Shown here one piece after another: positions 41,288 to 53,181 of a stretch of 64,000 bases of DNA. How positions within the stretch are numbered: the stretch's first letter is position 1; each line of letters opens with the position of its first letter. The stretch covers positions 1,550,001-1,614,000 of the forward strand of contig JAQFWX010000003.1 in assembly GCA_027605045.1 (NCBI GenBank), in the 5' to 3' direction. This stretch comes from Phallus indusiatus. Taxonomy: Eukaryota > Basidiomycota > Agaricomycetes > Phallales > Phallaceae. Below the pieces are notes generated by a model. It saw only the letters and a program-made list of their open reading frames with translations, was not told the origin of the DNA and ran no database searches. The translations under genes were made by a program, and so were the position numbers.

Positions 41288-42837
41288 TTATGCACTGGCA
41301 TTTCCCGGGTTCTCGAACAGGCGAATTTGCTCATCCAAGTACCGCTTCAATTCTTCTTGTAACTCTCTATTTTTCGATCTTGGGTCGGGCTGCCAGATCC
41401 TAACCCAGGGAATGATATACTGCAAGGCAACCAGTTGTGATCAATAATAAGTACTTGCGTAAATTATCATAAGGACTTACGGCTCCAACTGCACTCTCAG
41501 CTTCGGGCATAATTCCTGCCCATAATTGATTGATAGGGCCGTATCTTAATTGAAGCTTAAGCAACAGCCAAGTAGGTGGAGAAACTAGAGATTTACTTGG
41601 AGGGATAGAGTATGAATCCGGCGGCTCGCTCTATGAAACTGCTGTGTCTAGTCGAGGCATGGATGTTAGCTTAGACAGAAAGAGAAAATTCGAAATACGC
41701 TTACCTTTGAAGTTCGGTACGAATTCCCCCAGGATGAACAGAATATGAGGCAGTGAATTCGTGGTAATCACGGTTGAATAGCTCCGTTAGCATAATGTTG
41801 CACTAAAATGAGGATGAACAGTAAGGTGTAAATTATGTATTTCTCATTAAGGAAAGTGCATTTGCTCGTACTATTTTACTAATACCATAAAGATGCCATT
41901 GAGCACCACTTCCAGGAACTCGGGAAGGACCCCATTCCTTAATCTTTGCAGTACGTTCCGGACTATCTTTCAGAACACTCCAATCGATACCATTTCCTGG
42001 AGCAAATGCGTGGCCGGAAGAAGTGACGTTAACAATTCGAGCTTTGCATCCTCGAGTAGATGTGGACTGCTTCAAGGCCGGAAGTAATAATGTCTAGGAT
42101 ATATAGTATTATCTTAGAAGTTTTTATTTCTAAGAGAAAAAGTTCTTGCCGTTAAATAATAATGACCCAGAGCATTCGTACCTTTCCGACCTCATAAGCA
42201 AACAAATAGGAATCGGGTGCATAAACATACCAAAATCTTAAATAAATTAGAAAGATGCGCTCTGTACAAAAATACAAAGCACTTACGAAGGTCAAATTTT
42301 TGTGCTGTAAGCTCACTTGTTGGTGATAACATCACCCCCCTAAATGTATAATAACCTTGTGAACTTGTTACTAACATTTACTTTTGAAGTTTGACTCACG
42401 CGTTATTGAACAAGACATCCAGCCTATCCTCTTGACTCAAAAATTCAACGGCAGCTCTCTTGATACTCAAAATGTCTGCTAAGTCCAGCTGGATCAAAAG
42501 GGGAGCTTTTCCCGTTTCCTTTTTTAACCGATCTGCTGCTGTTTGGGCCTTTTCGACTGAACGAGAGGCCGAGTAAACTTTAGCATTTTTCAATAGAAGT
42601 TCTTTAACGGTCTCGTAGCCAATTCCAGTATTTCCTCCAGTGACAAAAATGACCTGGATGAATACAACATTTTTTTATGTTTTCAGTGTCTCGGGATGGA
42701 GAATAAATACGTGCCTTTCCAGACAAGTCAGGTAAATCACGACGTGGAATAAACGTCGTTGGGGGAGGAAGTATCGTCATTGATAGCTCAGTGTTTGGAG
42801 CACAGCGAGCTAGAGCATTGTTGAGAATGTATCTCAT
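41288..42837 (-). CDS. short-chain dehydrogenase/reductase (retinol dehydrogenase-like)
   Basis: NAD(P)-dependent oxidoreductase of the classical SDR type; substrate unknown. The first exon (start 42837, or the inner Met at 42780) ends with DLPDLSGK and is followed after an intron by the Rossmann motif VIFVTGGNTGIGYETVKELL. Next are KVYSASRS, LIQLDLADILSIKRAAVEFL, DVLFNNAGVMLSP, the catalytic serine block RIVNVTSSGHAFAPG and the catalytic pair in YGISK. The C-terminus reads RYLDEQIRLFENPGNASA. These match fungal proteins annotated as WW-domain-oxidoreductase or retinol dehydrogenase-like SDRs. The first intron (42714 down to 42654) begins GC (AAG|GCACGT) and ends CAG, since only this junction keeps the Rossmann frame. 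The middle exons near 41700-41800 are short and only approximately placed. Confidence 0.88.
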
Positions 42838-43735
42838 GATGAAATATTGCTAGTATAGAGGCGCAGAACATATGCCATTTTACTTTGAGTTTAAATCTCT
42901 CCAGCCAGAGTCTCAGGGCGTGGATGACGAATCCTTCGGCACACTGGCAGGAGAGTGTCGCATATTCGCTAGAGTTCTTTGCACCAGCAGAGCTCTACCA
43001 TCACTATAAACGGCTTGAAGTATTATCAGTACAGAAGCTTTCGGAGCTTTTTTTGTTCATGCGGTCAATACGGGTTCACGTCACAGTTTTGACATGAAAT
43101 AAAAGTCAGATAGAAGTGAGTCGACGGCTTCCTTGAATGCACAAAGCTTACTAATATTCCTTAATATCGAATAGAGTAGCGCAGTCAGGGTGCGTACTAT
43201 GCGTATGCTTGCGGCGCAGTGACTTTGGGTCGCAGTCTGTCGCAGCTCATATATCAGTATGTTCTTGGCATTCACCGAACTTGTATGCTTTGTAAATTAT
43301 GTACCCAAGTGTAAGGTCGATTTACGCGAAAACACTCGTGAAAGACGTGATTGTGACGGTCTTTCTTGATCGCAGCTGAGAAATATCAAATGATTGCTCC
43401 ATTAATAGTGCTGAGAGCACTGCTGGTCAACAAATGGATAGCCTTAGGAGACGAAGATGGGGATGGGACTCGCGATGGACTCGATAATATAAAAAGTACG
43501 CCATGAATATAAAATGAGTAAACTGATAAGTGATGGTGTGAAATACTTATACATAAAGATAATGAAATCTGAGAACTTGGATGATCATGTCAGGTTGATG
43601 AGGTGACGATTGTGACCGTGACCGCGTTGCTGATTAAGACGCGTTCCTCCGGCAATTACCTAAGTCCTCAAATCTTCAGCTTCAGCTCTGTTCATTATAC
43701 TTGGGCCCTATTTTCATCGTCAGAATAACGAGTGA
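42838..43735. other. divergent promoter region, SDR and UBR1
   Basis: About 0.9 kb between divergent genes; short frames carry no family motif. Confidence 0.5.
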
Positions 43736-46700
43736 ATGTCTTTGGCATCAATGAAAAACTTATTCATGAACTCACGAGAGAAACCCTCCGACTCATTTAC
43801 GCGGCTTCGTTATACTGTGGAGAGTGTCCTGACCTCGAAACGGTCTTATTCGCCATCGCAGATACGAGTGGAAGTCCTAACGGCATTGTACGAAGCATTT
43901 TGGGGGTCATATATCGGATTATTTCTTCCTTCTGCTTCCAATGCGCCACACATCAGGAGCTTGCTTTCGGAACTTCAAGCCAAACACCCAATAAACGAAC
44001 AACCAATTCCAGGTCGATCGTGCGGCCACATCTTTCAGAAAGGCGAATGCTGTTATCGTTGCAAGTTAGATTACATATAGTTCTCTCACATTCCATTATC
44101 TGATTATAATGTATTTAGAGATTGTTCTTTGGATGACAGCTCTGTCATGTGCTTCCGTTGTTTCAAAGCCACCAACCACGATGGGCACAATGTCACTTTT
44201 TACATCAGTCACCAACCCGGAGGCTGCTGTGATTGTGGCGATAGCGAGTCTTGGCGTACTCGTCCTAATTGCCCTTACCATCCACCGTCGACCATCACCA
44301 CAGCTACCCGACCAATTGTAACCCAAGACACCCCCAAACTTCCTGATATCTGGTCACCAGCCAGGCACCCTACACGTTCTACCTTCCCAAACGATTTGAA
44401 AGAATCCATCTCACGAACCATTGCATATGCTCTCGATTATATACTGGATACTCTGGACTTTTCTCCTGATGATGCCGTTCCACCTGTGGAAATTGCCGCA
44501 TTACGCGCTCAGCAAACGGCCGACCCGTACGAACACGATTTATACGCTGTGCTACTTTGGAATGATGACAAGCACTCTTTTGAAGAGGTAATCAACAACG
44601 TACGCGAGGCGACAGGCGCAAATACAGCTGACGCAACCCGTTCAGTGGATCGGATAGACGAGGAGGTAAGTCGAATCTTTGACACAATTAAAAAATAATT
44701 CATATGTTAATCAGGGGCGAGACATTATTGAACTGAGTGATGATTTTGCGAAGCTTCTTGATGTTGGTACCAGGCTTCACCAAATCGATCTTGGTGTCAC
44801 GATTCGGCGTAGCTTTGATACTTTCAGAGAAGAAATTTCCGGCATCATGATCGAATGGCTGCTGGATTTGACTATATGTCGGGTTGGAACGGACGTCACA
44901 GTTTTACGAGAGCTGATTTGTCTTGAACTATTACATCCGAGAAAAAGAGGGACCACGTTATATTCCAATCAACCGCAACTCAAATCGTATACAGAGGCCG
45001 AATTTCAGTCTCGTCTGGATTGGCTGTTCTTGTACCATACTCGACTATGGAAAAGGCCTCGTCTCAATCTCAAACAACTATACGTATCCATGATCACATT
45101 AACTCACGAACACAAATTGATAATAGGTCCATTTCAATTTTTTGCCTGCATTACAGACATATTGACTGGTATTTCATTAGCCTCTCATTTTGCAGCCATT
45201 TACAACCGTATTATTGACTCATTTTTGTTGATCGACCGGGAAGCCGAGACTTCCGTCAAATATTTTGCATTACAACTTTTCACTGTTCCAAGTATCGCCT
45301 CGCATATCGTTCGCACATATAATCTCATACCCCGTCTTTTGGCAATCATCACTGCATTTTCAACAGAACAAATAGAAGACACTCGCATCATTTTCCCTCC
45401 TGAACCATCTCGTATCGTCGATCCCGAATCAAAGGCGTTTAAATCAAAAAGATTCATGCCCATTTTCGCAGACCTGCGTTATCTTTGCTCGAATCCCACC
45501 GTGCAGGAGATACTCGTTCAAAATAAGGAGTTTATTATTGGATTCTGCAAAATGTGCCAAATGTTCATGGGAATCAACCCGAATCAACGCGTGAAACAGA
45601 CGCATGTTGAATACGAATCTGATACTTGGATAAACGTGTTCAATGTTACACTTTCGCTCTCGCGGGTGATCAAGGCTTACGGTGAAGCCTACAGCAAAGC
45701 TAATGTTTCTCAACTCGTGGAGGCTATCACGGAGGTCGTCCGACACACGATGTCCGTGTGTACACTTCAAGAACCTCGGCTCGATCGACTTAAATATCGG
45801 TCGATAATACCTCACGTGGTGGAATTCAACAACGCGACCTATAAAGTTGTGAAATTTGACGTTTTAGAAGGGTGGATTAGCTTTCATCAGGGATTACATT
45901 GGTTATTATCAGAGCTTTTCAAGCATGTTGAGTTACTGAGCTCCGAGTCTCTTCAAACCATTGGATATCGAAGTTTGCGAGACGTTCTTCTTCGAAACAG
46001 TGGAGATTTGGATGTTCTAACTTTGATCGATTTTCCTATGAGAGGTAAAAGTTTCTTCCAAAACACCGTTAGAATATTCAGCTGAATCAAGTCATCAGTG
46101 ATTACTATGATTGCTCAGATTCGTGCCGGTCTTTGGGTGCGAAACGGATTCGCTGTGCGGGGTCAGCTCCTTCACTACCGGGACTTCATGTTACGCGAGC
46201 TCTGCTATGATCAGGACCTGTTCATCTTGCAGTCAGCCTTCGTCATTTTAGACCCCAATCTCGTGCTTGTCAGTGCATTGGACCGATTCCAACTATTGGG
46301 ATGGTTTTCCGGAGAAATGGAGTCTCCTATTTACGACGACAATCAACTATCATGCATGGTCGAAGAATTCCTTTACGTTGTTATAACCTGTCTTAGCGAG
46401 TATGGAAACGCCAAGCACCTGTCCATAAGGGACGCCATTCGCAGGGAACTGATACACGCCCTTGCCGTTGGACCATGCGGATTCACGGATATATGCAAAC
46501 GCGTTGCCGAAAGATTGGTTGAGGATGTCTCCTTTGAGAACATTTTGCTAGAGGTTGCCACATTCAAATCACCAGAAACTACAACAGACTCGGGCCTTTA
46601 CGAGCTTAAAGACAAGTTCTACGACGAGGTCAACCCTTACTTTTACCACTATGCAAGAAATAAACGGGAAGAGGCTGAAGGTATTCTGAAAGCGCGTGCG

Positions 46701-49476
46701 AAGAAGAAGAATCCCAAAACCGAGTACATATATGTCCCGCAACCATTGAATGTGCGTACAGGGCCTTTCACAACTTTGACGAATGCATTCCAGTCCACAG
46801 TGCTTCATCAAATTATATTCTTTGCGATTTATAATGTCTGCCAGAACAAAGGCCAGATGACCTCGGTGTACGCGGAAGCCATACTGGATCAGTCTTTGCA
46901 TCTTGTAATGTTGGGCTTAGTGGAACAACCGCGGGCCTTCTCACGGTTGTCTGCTTTCACGGCGTACAAACAAGGAGACGATTACACTTTAATCGAGGCA
47001 CTCTGTCTACTCGAACATAACGAAGCATTTTCATCGTTGAAAACGAAAATTCAGTGGTGCTTAGACAAAATGGCAATACATGAATCTTCTGCGGTGTCTG
47101 AAAAGCGTAAAATACCCCAAACGGCTGCGGCGAAAGATTCTACAAGCGATCCCAAGAAGCGTGCTGCCAAAGCTCGTCAAGATGCGATTATGAAACAATT
47201 TGCCGTTGCACAGAAAAACTTCTTGGACAATTTTGATGACGAAGATGAAGACGAGGAGATGGCTGATGCTAGCGATCCCGTTTCGTCTTTCCAGTCGTAT
47301 GGTCCTTGTATTGTGTGCCAAGAGCCTCTCGATGCTACACGACCTTTTGGTAATCTAGGTTTTATCCAAGCCAGCAAGCTCCTTCGATATTCCCCCGATC
47401 ATACCCCTAGTTCTCAGAGTCATCTCAACACTGTTCTGGGAAGCAACCGCTCGTGGGATCGTGTCGAACAGTCGGATCGCCAACAAGGGAAAAAGAAAGC
47501 GACCTCGCCGTCCCCCTTCCCTACAGAACCGACGCACATGCCGTTCAATTCTATGCCTCGGAGTAACGTTCGCTTCGGGATGTATGGTTCTTCATGTGGA
47601 CATATGATACATCTCAATTGCTTCGCCACTTATGCCAACGCGGTTCGACAGCGTCATAAAACCCAAGCGCAGAGAAATCATCCCGAGCAGATTCAAAGGA
47701 AAGAGTTCATCTGCCCTCTTTGCAAAAGTTTGGGTAACGTCATTATTCCAGTTAGCTCGGTCGTGAGCAACGAAACCACCACCAATGCTTTATCTTTCCC
47801 GGACTGGGTTCGTACGACGGGTATAAGTCTTTTACGATCTGCTCCGGATCGAATTATGGAGTCGTTGCATTTCAAAAGTGGGTCGGGCGAATTTGTGTTT
47901 TGGTCTGCGCAGGACTTTGGGTACCAGTCATTCCCGCGGAACAGTGATCGAGTCGATCCTACCGATATACATAAGATGGTTGATAGTGTTATGTTTGCTA
48001 CGAGGATCATTTCGGCTCAGTCTCGACGTCTTCGTGATCGGATAGAGCAGGAGCCAGGAGAACGTGGCGTTGGGATGTATCTGCCAGAGGAGCTCGTGGG
48101 GTATACGATTTCTTCAATAGAAGTAACATTACGAGGAGTTGCCACCCTTCCCGGGAAATGCGTGGCCGAACAATTGACCGAATTTCAAGTGTTGTTGATT
48201 CGGGGTTGATTACTTGTCTCACTAAACTGGCGGCTCTGACGTTCAGAGATCGGACGGATGGTGGTCAAAATGCGATTCGTCAAGCTATTGTCAAACGATT
48301 ATTGCCCGAATGGCGTAGAGAACCCGCGTTCAATAGCCCTTTATTGCTACGGGATCCGTTTGCGATTCTAGTTGAAATGTCTGCGGTTTCTCCGGAGAGT
48401 CTTCGCTATGTCACTATTTTGTCGTATTATGCGGCGCTGGCTAGAATTACCATCGGAATTGTCCAGTCTTTGATCAAAATCCAACATCTTCAGCTACATG
48501 TGCCGAGTTATCCCAACTATCGACAAACCTTCGGAACTCTCAGCACATTTGTGATGTCGGTTGTGCGCCATTCCAATATACTGGAACACACAGCAGAGCT
48601 GGTTCTAGAAGCGTTTGGAGAGGAAAGATTTGCGAAACTATTGTATAATTACTCGCTGCTCTTTTTACGCAAGGCTGTTCTCCTCCGAAAAGCAGTTCAT
48701 CCGGCATCCCTCTCGCCAGTGCCTTCGGACGAAAATATGGACGAATATAATCGTTTATTACATGTCCTTGGTATTCCTCCTTTAGCCGAACTTTCTAATT
48801 ATGATACAATACAGAACGCCTTGTCTGGGTGGTGCGCCCACTACGGCTTTATGCATGGCAGTCATCCTTTGGATTGCAACATCCCTTTGGAATATCCCAC
48901 CATGTACCATCTCGCTCAGTTACCATCGTACCTGGATGATCTATTCGGACATAAAATTCCCGAGATGACTTGTACGCGTTGTAATACTGCCCCAGCCGAT
49001 CCTGCTATTTGTTTAATCTGTGGTTCGACCGTGTGCTTCTCCAGCCACTGTTGTGCTGATGCCGAAAACCGCAATCGAGGCGAATGCAATTTGCACACAC
49101 GAGAGTAAGTGATAGACTTTTTCCGCGCTTTGGTTTATTTACTGTATCGTAAAGTTGTGCTGGTGTTATTGGTGCATATTTTGTGGCGAAGCGATGTACC
49201 GTTCTTTATCTATTTGACGGAAGCGGTTCCTTTGCGCCTGCTCCATATTTGGACGCACATGGAGAAGTGGATTACAATCTAAGGTTTGGGTTCATCCTTT
49301 TCTCTTCCAATGAGAAAACTAATACGTTGAAATTCTTTAGAAGAGGACGTCGTCAGATTATGCATGATATCCGGTATGAAGAGATGCGCAAGCTATGGTT
49401 GAATCATAATATTCCTTCCTACATTACTCGCAAGGTGGACGCGATGATGGATGTCGGTGGGTGGGAGCAGCTGTAA
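43736..49476 (+). CDS. UBR1: N-end-rule E3 ubiquitin ligase Ubr1 (frame-shifted in this sequence)
   Basis: N-recognin of the Arg/N-degron pathway: it binds destabilising N-termini and ubiquitinates the protein with its E2. In order: the UBR box zinc fold (SCGHIFQKGECCYRCKDCSL, VMCFRCFKATNHDGHNV, GGCCDCGDSESWR), the ClpS-like N-domain (YAVLLWNDDKHSFEEVINNV), a long helical middle with MIAQIRAGLWVRNG and LHYRDFMLRELCYDQD, a RING-type domain (CIVCQEPLD, GSSCGHMIHLNCFATYANAV, FICPLCKSLGNVIIP) and the C-terminal UBR autoinhibitory domain (MTCTRCNTAPADPAICLICG, CTVLYLFDGSGSFAPAPYLD, HNIPSYITRKVDAMMDVGGW). Introns near 44048-44119, 44667-44713 and 46048-46098 keep frame. The reading frame breaks at a run of four G (48202-48205): the frame ends in TGA at 48207-48209, while the next frame continues the family sequence. 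No canonical intron repairs it. It is either a sequencing error or a truncating mutation removing the last ~400 residues. Confidence 0.93.
48201..48209 (+). other. apparent -1 frameshift in UBR1
   Basis: Coding potential passes from the frame ending LTEFQVLLIRG-stop to the frame reading LITCLTKLAALTFRD. One base appears to be missing in the CGGGG run just before TTGATT. Homopolymer position favours a base-calling or assembly error. Confidence 0.75.
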
Positions 49477-51645
49477 AAACGACAACATAGTTCACTGTAT
49501 CATAATGATGTTGATAATGTACTATTTGCTATTATAATACCAAGGTGTGTTCAAGACTCAAGAGTTACAAATTCATCTGTCGCCCAATCTGTTTCTCCTC
49601 TACAAGACTGCCTGTGAGCGCTTGAGCTCTGAAAACTGGAAGGCGTGTCTCAGATAATTAATATAATTCATGTTCGCGTCCTCCAAATCGCTTCTCTTGC
49701 CAAACCTTCCAACTCTGTTGCTGATTTTTATCAAAAGCCGTATAGCAATAGATCATGAATGTGCACAATGACGTTGATAATATACTAATACAACCACAAT
49801 TCACAAAGTTTCTCTACATATGTATCTGGGCACCCGTACTCTCAGTTGTCGGCTAGGGTCTGCTAAAGAAGGGAAACACAAGACGGGTGAAAGAGAACAG
49901 AAAAGGAATGATCAGCACCGGCATCTGCTCAGCATTTGCTCGATGAGCATGCGGAAAAAAATGAACCTTTCCTACTATTTTGTTCTATAACCTACTTTTG
50001 AAACCTTGATAGCTATGCTTCAATCTGCGCTAAAGCTCTCCACGTCTGTAGACAATCGTGGACTGTCAATACAATGAGAATCGAGTGACGAAACTCCTGA
50101 CCGAAAAGTGACCACATCTTTATGTCTACAGTCGGATGGAGCGCTACCTTCTGTAGAGAAATTTATGCTATAAAATCAAGGAAACACGACAAGAAGTTAG
50201 AAAAGAGAGCAGATCGAGTCGCAAGTGGCGTCATTAAAAGGTTAGAATAGAGCGAAAAAAACCATATAATCACATAATAATCATGTCCACCCATAAGCTT
50301 ACAGGGTGCGTGCCTCTGCTAGTTAGAGTTTTGAGTCATTCTGATTCCGAAAGAGGCCTCTAAACGGGTCTAGATAATATTACAAACATGTCGTCCAAAG
50401 AAGTACGATGATGGCTTTCTCTAGGATAAGATACCTCAAAAGAACCAAGCTCGTCGAGAAGTATGCTTACATTGATCCGTATGAAACTAGAGGAATAGAG
50501 CTTGCTCTAGTCACATTCCAGTTTGAATACATTAAAACCTTATACGGCTACTTATTATTATTCAGTATAATGCCTAGTGTACCCGGGTCAACAGGGATAA
50601 TTAGAAATCTGAGAAGCAACTAACGGAGAATTTCACAGCCTGGGAGCGCAACTTGAGGAGACTGCTCATAACTGTGGCCAATTGTTGCTGAAAGACTCGA
50701 AAGGTCCTACAGGTGACATATACGAAGCCCGTCCACTGTTTTTCGAACATAACGATGTCTGTTTGTTCCCATACGGGCATTGGTTTAAGGCTCTCGAGAA
50801 CACACGATACTATTCTGTGGACATGTAGACAAAAAGCTTGAGCAAAAAATAAGCGAGTGGCGCCAGGGAGATAAAATAGGTATGTATAGTGGCAAAATCA
50901 TAGGGGCGGAAGCGAGATGTCGGGGAGGGTTGTAAATGAATTCTCAAGACACGAGTGATATATGATCGTCCGCACCGAACTTTCCGTCGATGTCGTTCAG
51001 AAGCACTCCCTGACTCTCGATTCTTCTTTACTTTCTCCATCTCCTTTGCCATTCGACTCCAATACGAGCTTGGTCCTCATGGATGTAGGCCATTCATTCA
51101 TTGTTCATCATTCCTGTAACAATCGTTCCCGTTGCGACAAAAATGATAATACCGCCGTCTAATATATGCCTGGAAGGGTTGCGGTAGTTGCCGGAGAATT
51201 CCGCCCCAAAGTTCAGCTTGTGTCTTCATTGAGTATGTGAGAAAAGGGTTGCCCAAAAGAACGGTATGTGAGAGGCCAGAGGAAACACGAGATATTGGGA
51301 GGGGAACGCAGGAATATTATTGGAGGTCAATTCTGTGAAAAGCGACTAAAAGCGGGAGGGGTTTTCTGTGTAGACTGTTGTGAATGAACGAAAGTGAGCG
51401 CACGGCACACAACCAAGAGAAGAAGTGGTGTGAGCTGGCAAATAGATACAAAGTGAAAAATGCAACAGTACCTCTTCATCACTTCGTTTTTACATTCCTG
51501 AGTTCAAAAAGGCCGTCGGGTCGCGTTTATTCACGGAACGAAACGATTGGAAAGGGCGAACCAACAAAGCGCATAAAGGAGAGAGGTAGCACGGAGATAA
51601 GGAAGGTGGGTTCTCACTGTGGACTAGAGTTACCAGCTGTCGGGC
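49477..51645. other. UBR1 3' flank with module-like flank remnants
   Basis: No intact gene was recognised. Two stretches resemble the flank between module copies further right: 49769-49792 (GTTGATAATATACTAATACA) resembles 54631-54653, and 50588-50613 resembles 55023-55048 (shared AGAAATCT and AGAAAGCAA/AGAAGCAA words). A minus-strand frame open at about 50605-50870 and a 71-codon plus-strand frame at 50408-50623 show no family motif. This is probably decayed duplicate DNA. Confidence 0.4.
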
Positions 51646-51807
51646 TTGTAAGTGATTAAGCTCTTCTCTAGTTGTCGGTACGAACGACTAGATATATTAC
51701 CTGTAAGTGATTAAGCTTACAGGGATGTAAGTACGATATGTTTTTCTAATATATAAATAGCTAGCTCACCTCTTCTCTGTCAGTACGAACGACCAGAGAA
51801 GAGGTGA
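51646..51807. repeat. cluster of three hairpins with shared core words
   Basis: A 16-nt direct repeat TGTAAGTGATTAAGCT occurs at 51647-51662 and 51702-51717. Hairpin 1: arms 51668-51675/51684-51691. Hairpin 2: CCTGTAAG 51700-51707 with CTTACAGG 51716-51723. Hairpin 3: 14-bp perfect stem 51766-51779/51794-51807. Hairpins 1 and 3 share GTACGAACGAC (51678-51688, 51783-51793) and the word CTCTTCTCT. The cluster lies about 90 bp beyond the 3' end of degenerate gene A1. Confidence 0.8.
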
Positions 51808-51892
51808 CGCGCTTCACTACGCGTATGAGGGCGTGTTACTGGCGTCTAATTCTCTAGATTCCGACAGGGCTTATCAGTGCTGTAAACATGTA

Positions 51893-52977
51893 CTATGCTC
51901 CATGTAGAGGGACTAAACCATTCGGGTCGTCGATCAGACGCTCCCAATAAACCCAGTGGCCTTTCCGGACCGGATGTACCACAGGTGCGGTGTCCTCCTT
52001 GGAATGGTAACCGACTTGGATGTCCTGACTAAGAAGCGTTGGACTTTCCGGATTCACGTTTACGGCAAGTCTTTCCAGCTTCCCACAACTTACGAGGGCG
52101 GCCCACATCTGCAGGCTGAAAACCGCCGTTAAAATAAAAAAGAAATGAGAAAAGATGGCTATGTCGGCCCTCGGGGGAGCATATAATCAAATAGAAAAAT
52201 GCACATAAAGTTGCGACATCCCTTATACTTCCAGTTGTATGAAAAGAAACGCGAACTCATCCATCCGCTGACCGATCACGAAATCAACGAGACTACCGAG
52301 CGTGAACGGCTCAGTGGATTTGAAGGCGTAGTTCATGAAGGAGCTATGCGATTCATTTTCATACCCGAGGAGTTTGACAGTCAACTTGCCAGAGCGGTAA
52401 GGGGACTCCGGAATGTACGACCCGGGCTAGAAAGACTTGAATCAGAAACGGTCGCTCCTGATGTGTATGTCGCTTCAGTCACTTACCTCATGTTCAACTT
52501 TTTCGTCATCCTCGTCAATGTCCTCGTCGTAGCTGGGATACTCCATAGAGACTCTAGCCGCCATAACAAGCATATTCCTAGGTTTTTTTTAGCTCCCCTC
52601 GCCTCATCATAGTATCCAATTATCTCCACAGTCTCACCGTTCGTAACCGTTCCTTGGTCAGAAAAATTCGGAACGGATTTTTAAACTTCGCAGAGGAGAC
52701 CACATGGTTTACCGCATTGACTTGGTCATTTGGTATGCCCAAAAATTCCACCCTCCACATCAATTCCAGGTGCATTGTCCTGAGAAGGTTAGGATTTATG
52801 AAGAGACGCAGACGTAGCGGGACCCTTACATTTATTCCAGTTAAACTCCACGAGGTCGCTGAATAAGTTCGTAGAGATCGAGGACATGTTGAGTAAGTAC
52901 GTTGCAATGAAATACGATGATTCTGGTGCATGGAAACTTTGAGCCATCAGGTGAATAACATCCGTTACTTGGGACAT
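51893..52977 (-). pseudogene. gene A, copy 1 (unknown family, disrupted)
   Basis: Not a recognised family. It is homologous to the minus-strand gene at 55093-56632. A first segment starts MSQVTDVIHLMAQSFHAPES. Next come a segment with MWRVEFLGIPNDQV ... NHVVSSAKF, an acidic stretch (ARVSMEYPSYDEDIDEDDEK), a block GKLTVKLLGYENESHSSFMN ... LGSLVDFVIGQRMDEFAFLF, and a C-terminal block LQMWAALVSCGKLERLAVNV ... VVHPVRKG ending at TAG 51893. Matching the other copy requires frame changes at a T run (near 52673) and an A run (near 52590), and there is a TAA inside the block after EFAFLF (near 52220). Introns with good splice sites separate the last blocks. The combined damage suggests a pseudogene; sequencing errors in homopolymers could explain part of it. 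It is divergently paired with the kinase-like gene at 53182. Confidence 0.6.
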
Positions 52978-53028
52978 GAGAGGCTGAAAAAACTGTACCA
53001 GGTTAAGAGAAGGAAGACACGATACTTA

Positions 53029-53046
53029 CAACTTGAGACTTAAATA
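53029..53046. promoter_or_regulatory. shared element in A/B intergenic region, copy 1
   Basis: CAACTTGAGACTTAAATA lies between the divergent A and B starts. Copy 2 has the same word with one difference, in the same relative place (56811-56828). It may include a TATA-like TTAAATA core. Confidence 0.5.
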
Positions 53047-53181
53047 CTCGCCAATTTGTCCTCGTTAAGACCGCACAAACTCAAAAATTGAGCCCGAGAC
53101 CTTCCGTCAATCTTACATAGGCGTCCAATAGGAGGTCACACCTCCAACAGACTTCTCTAGCACCCGACTTCCACATTACCT

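Noticed and set aside
48130..48205. Intron explaining the UBR1 frame change
   Set aside because: No GT-AG pair in the region gives the required phase, and the translated sequence on both sides is conserved right up to the G run.
50605..50870. Open minus-strand frame beside UBR1 as a third gene A
   Set aside because: The flank resembles the module spacer but the encoded residues do not match conserved blocks of gene A.
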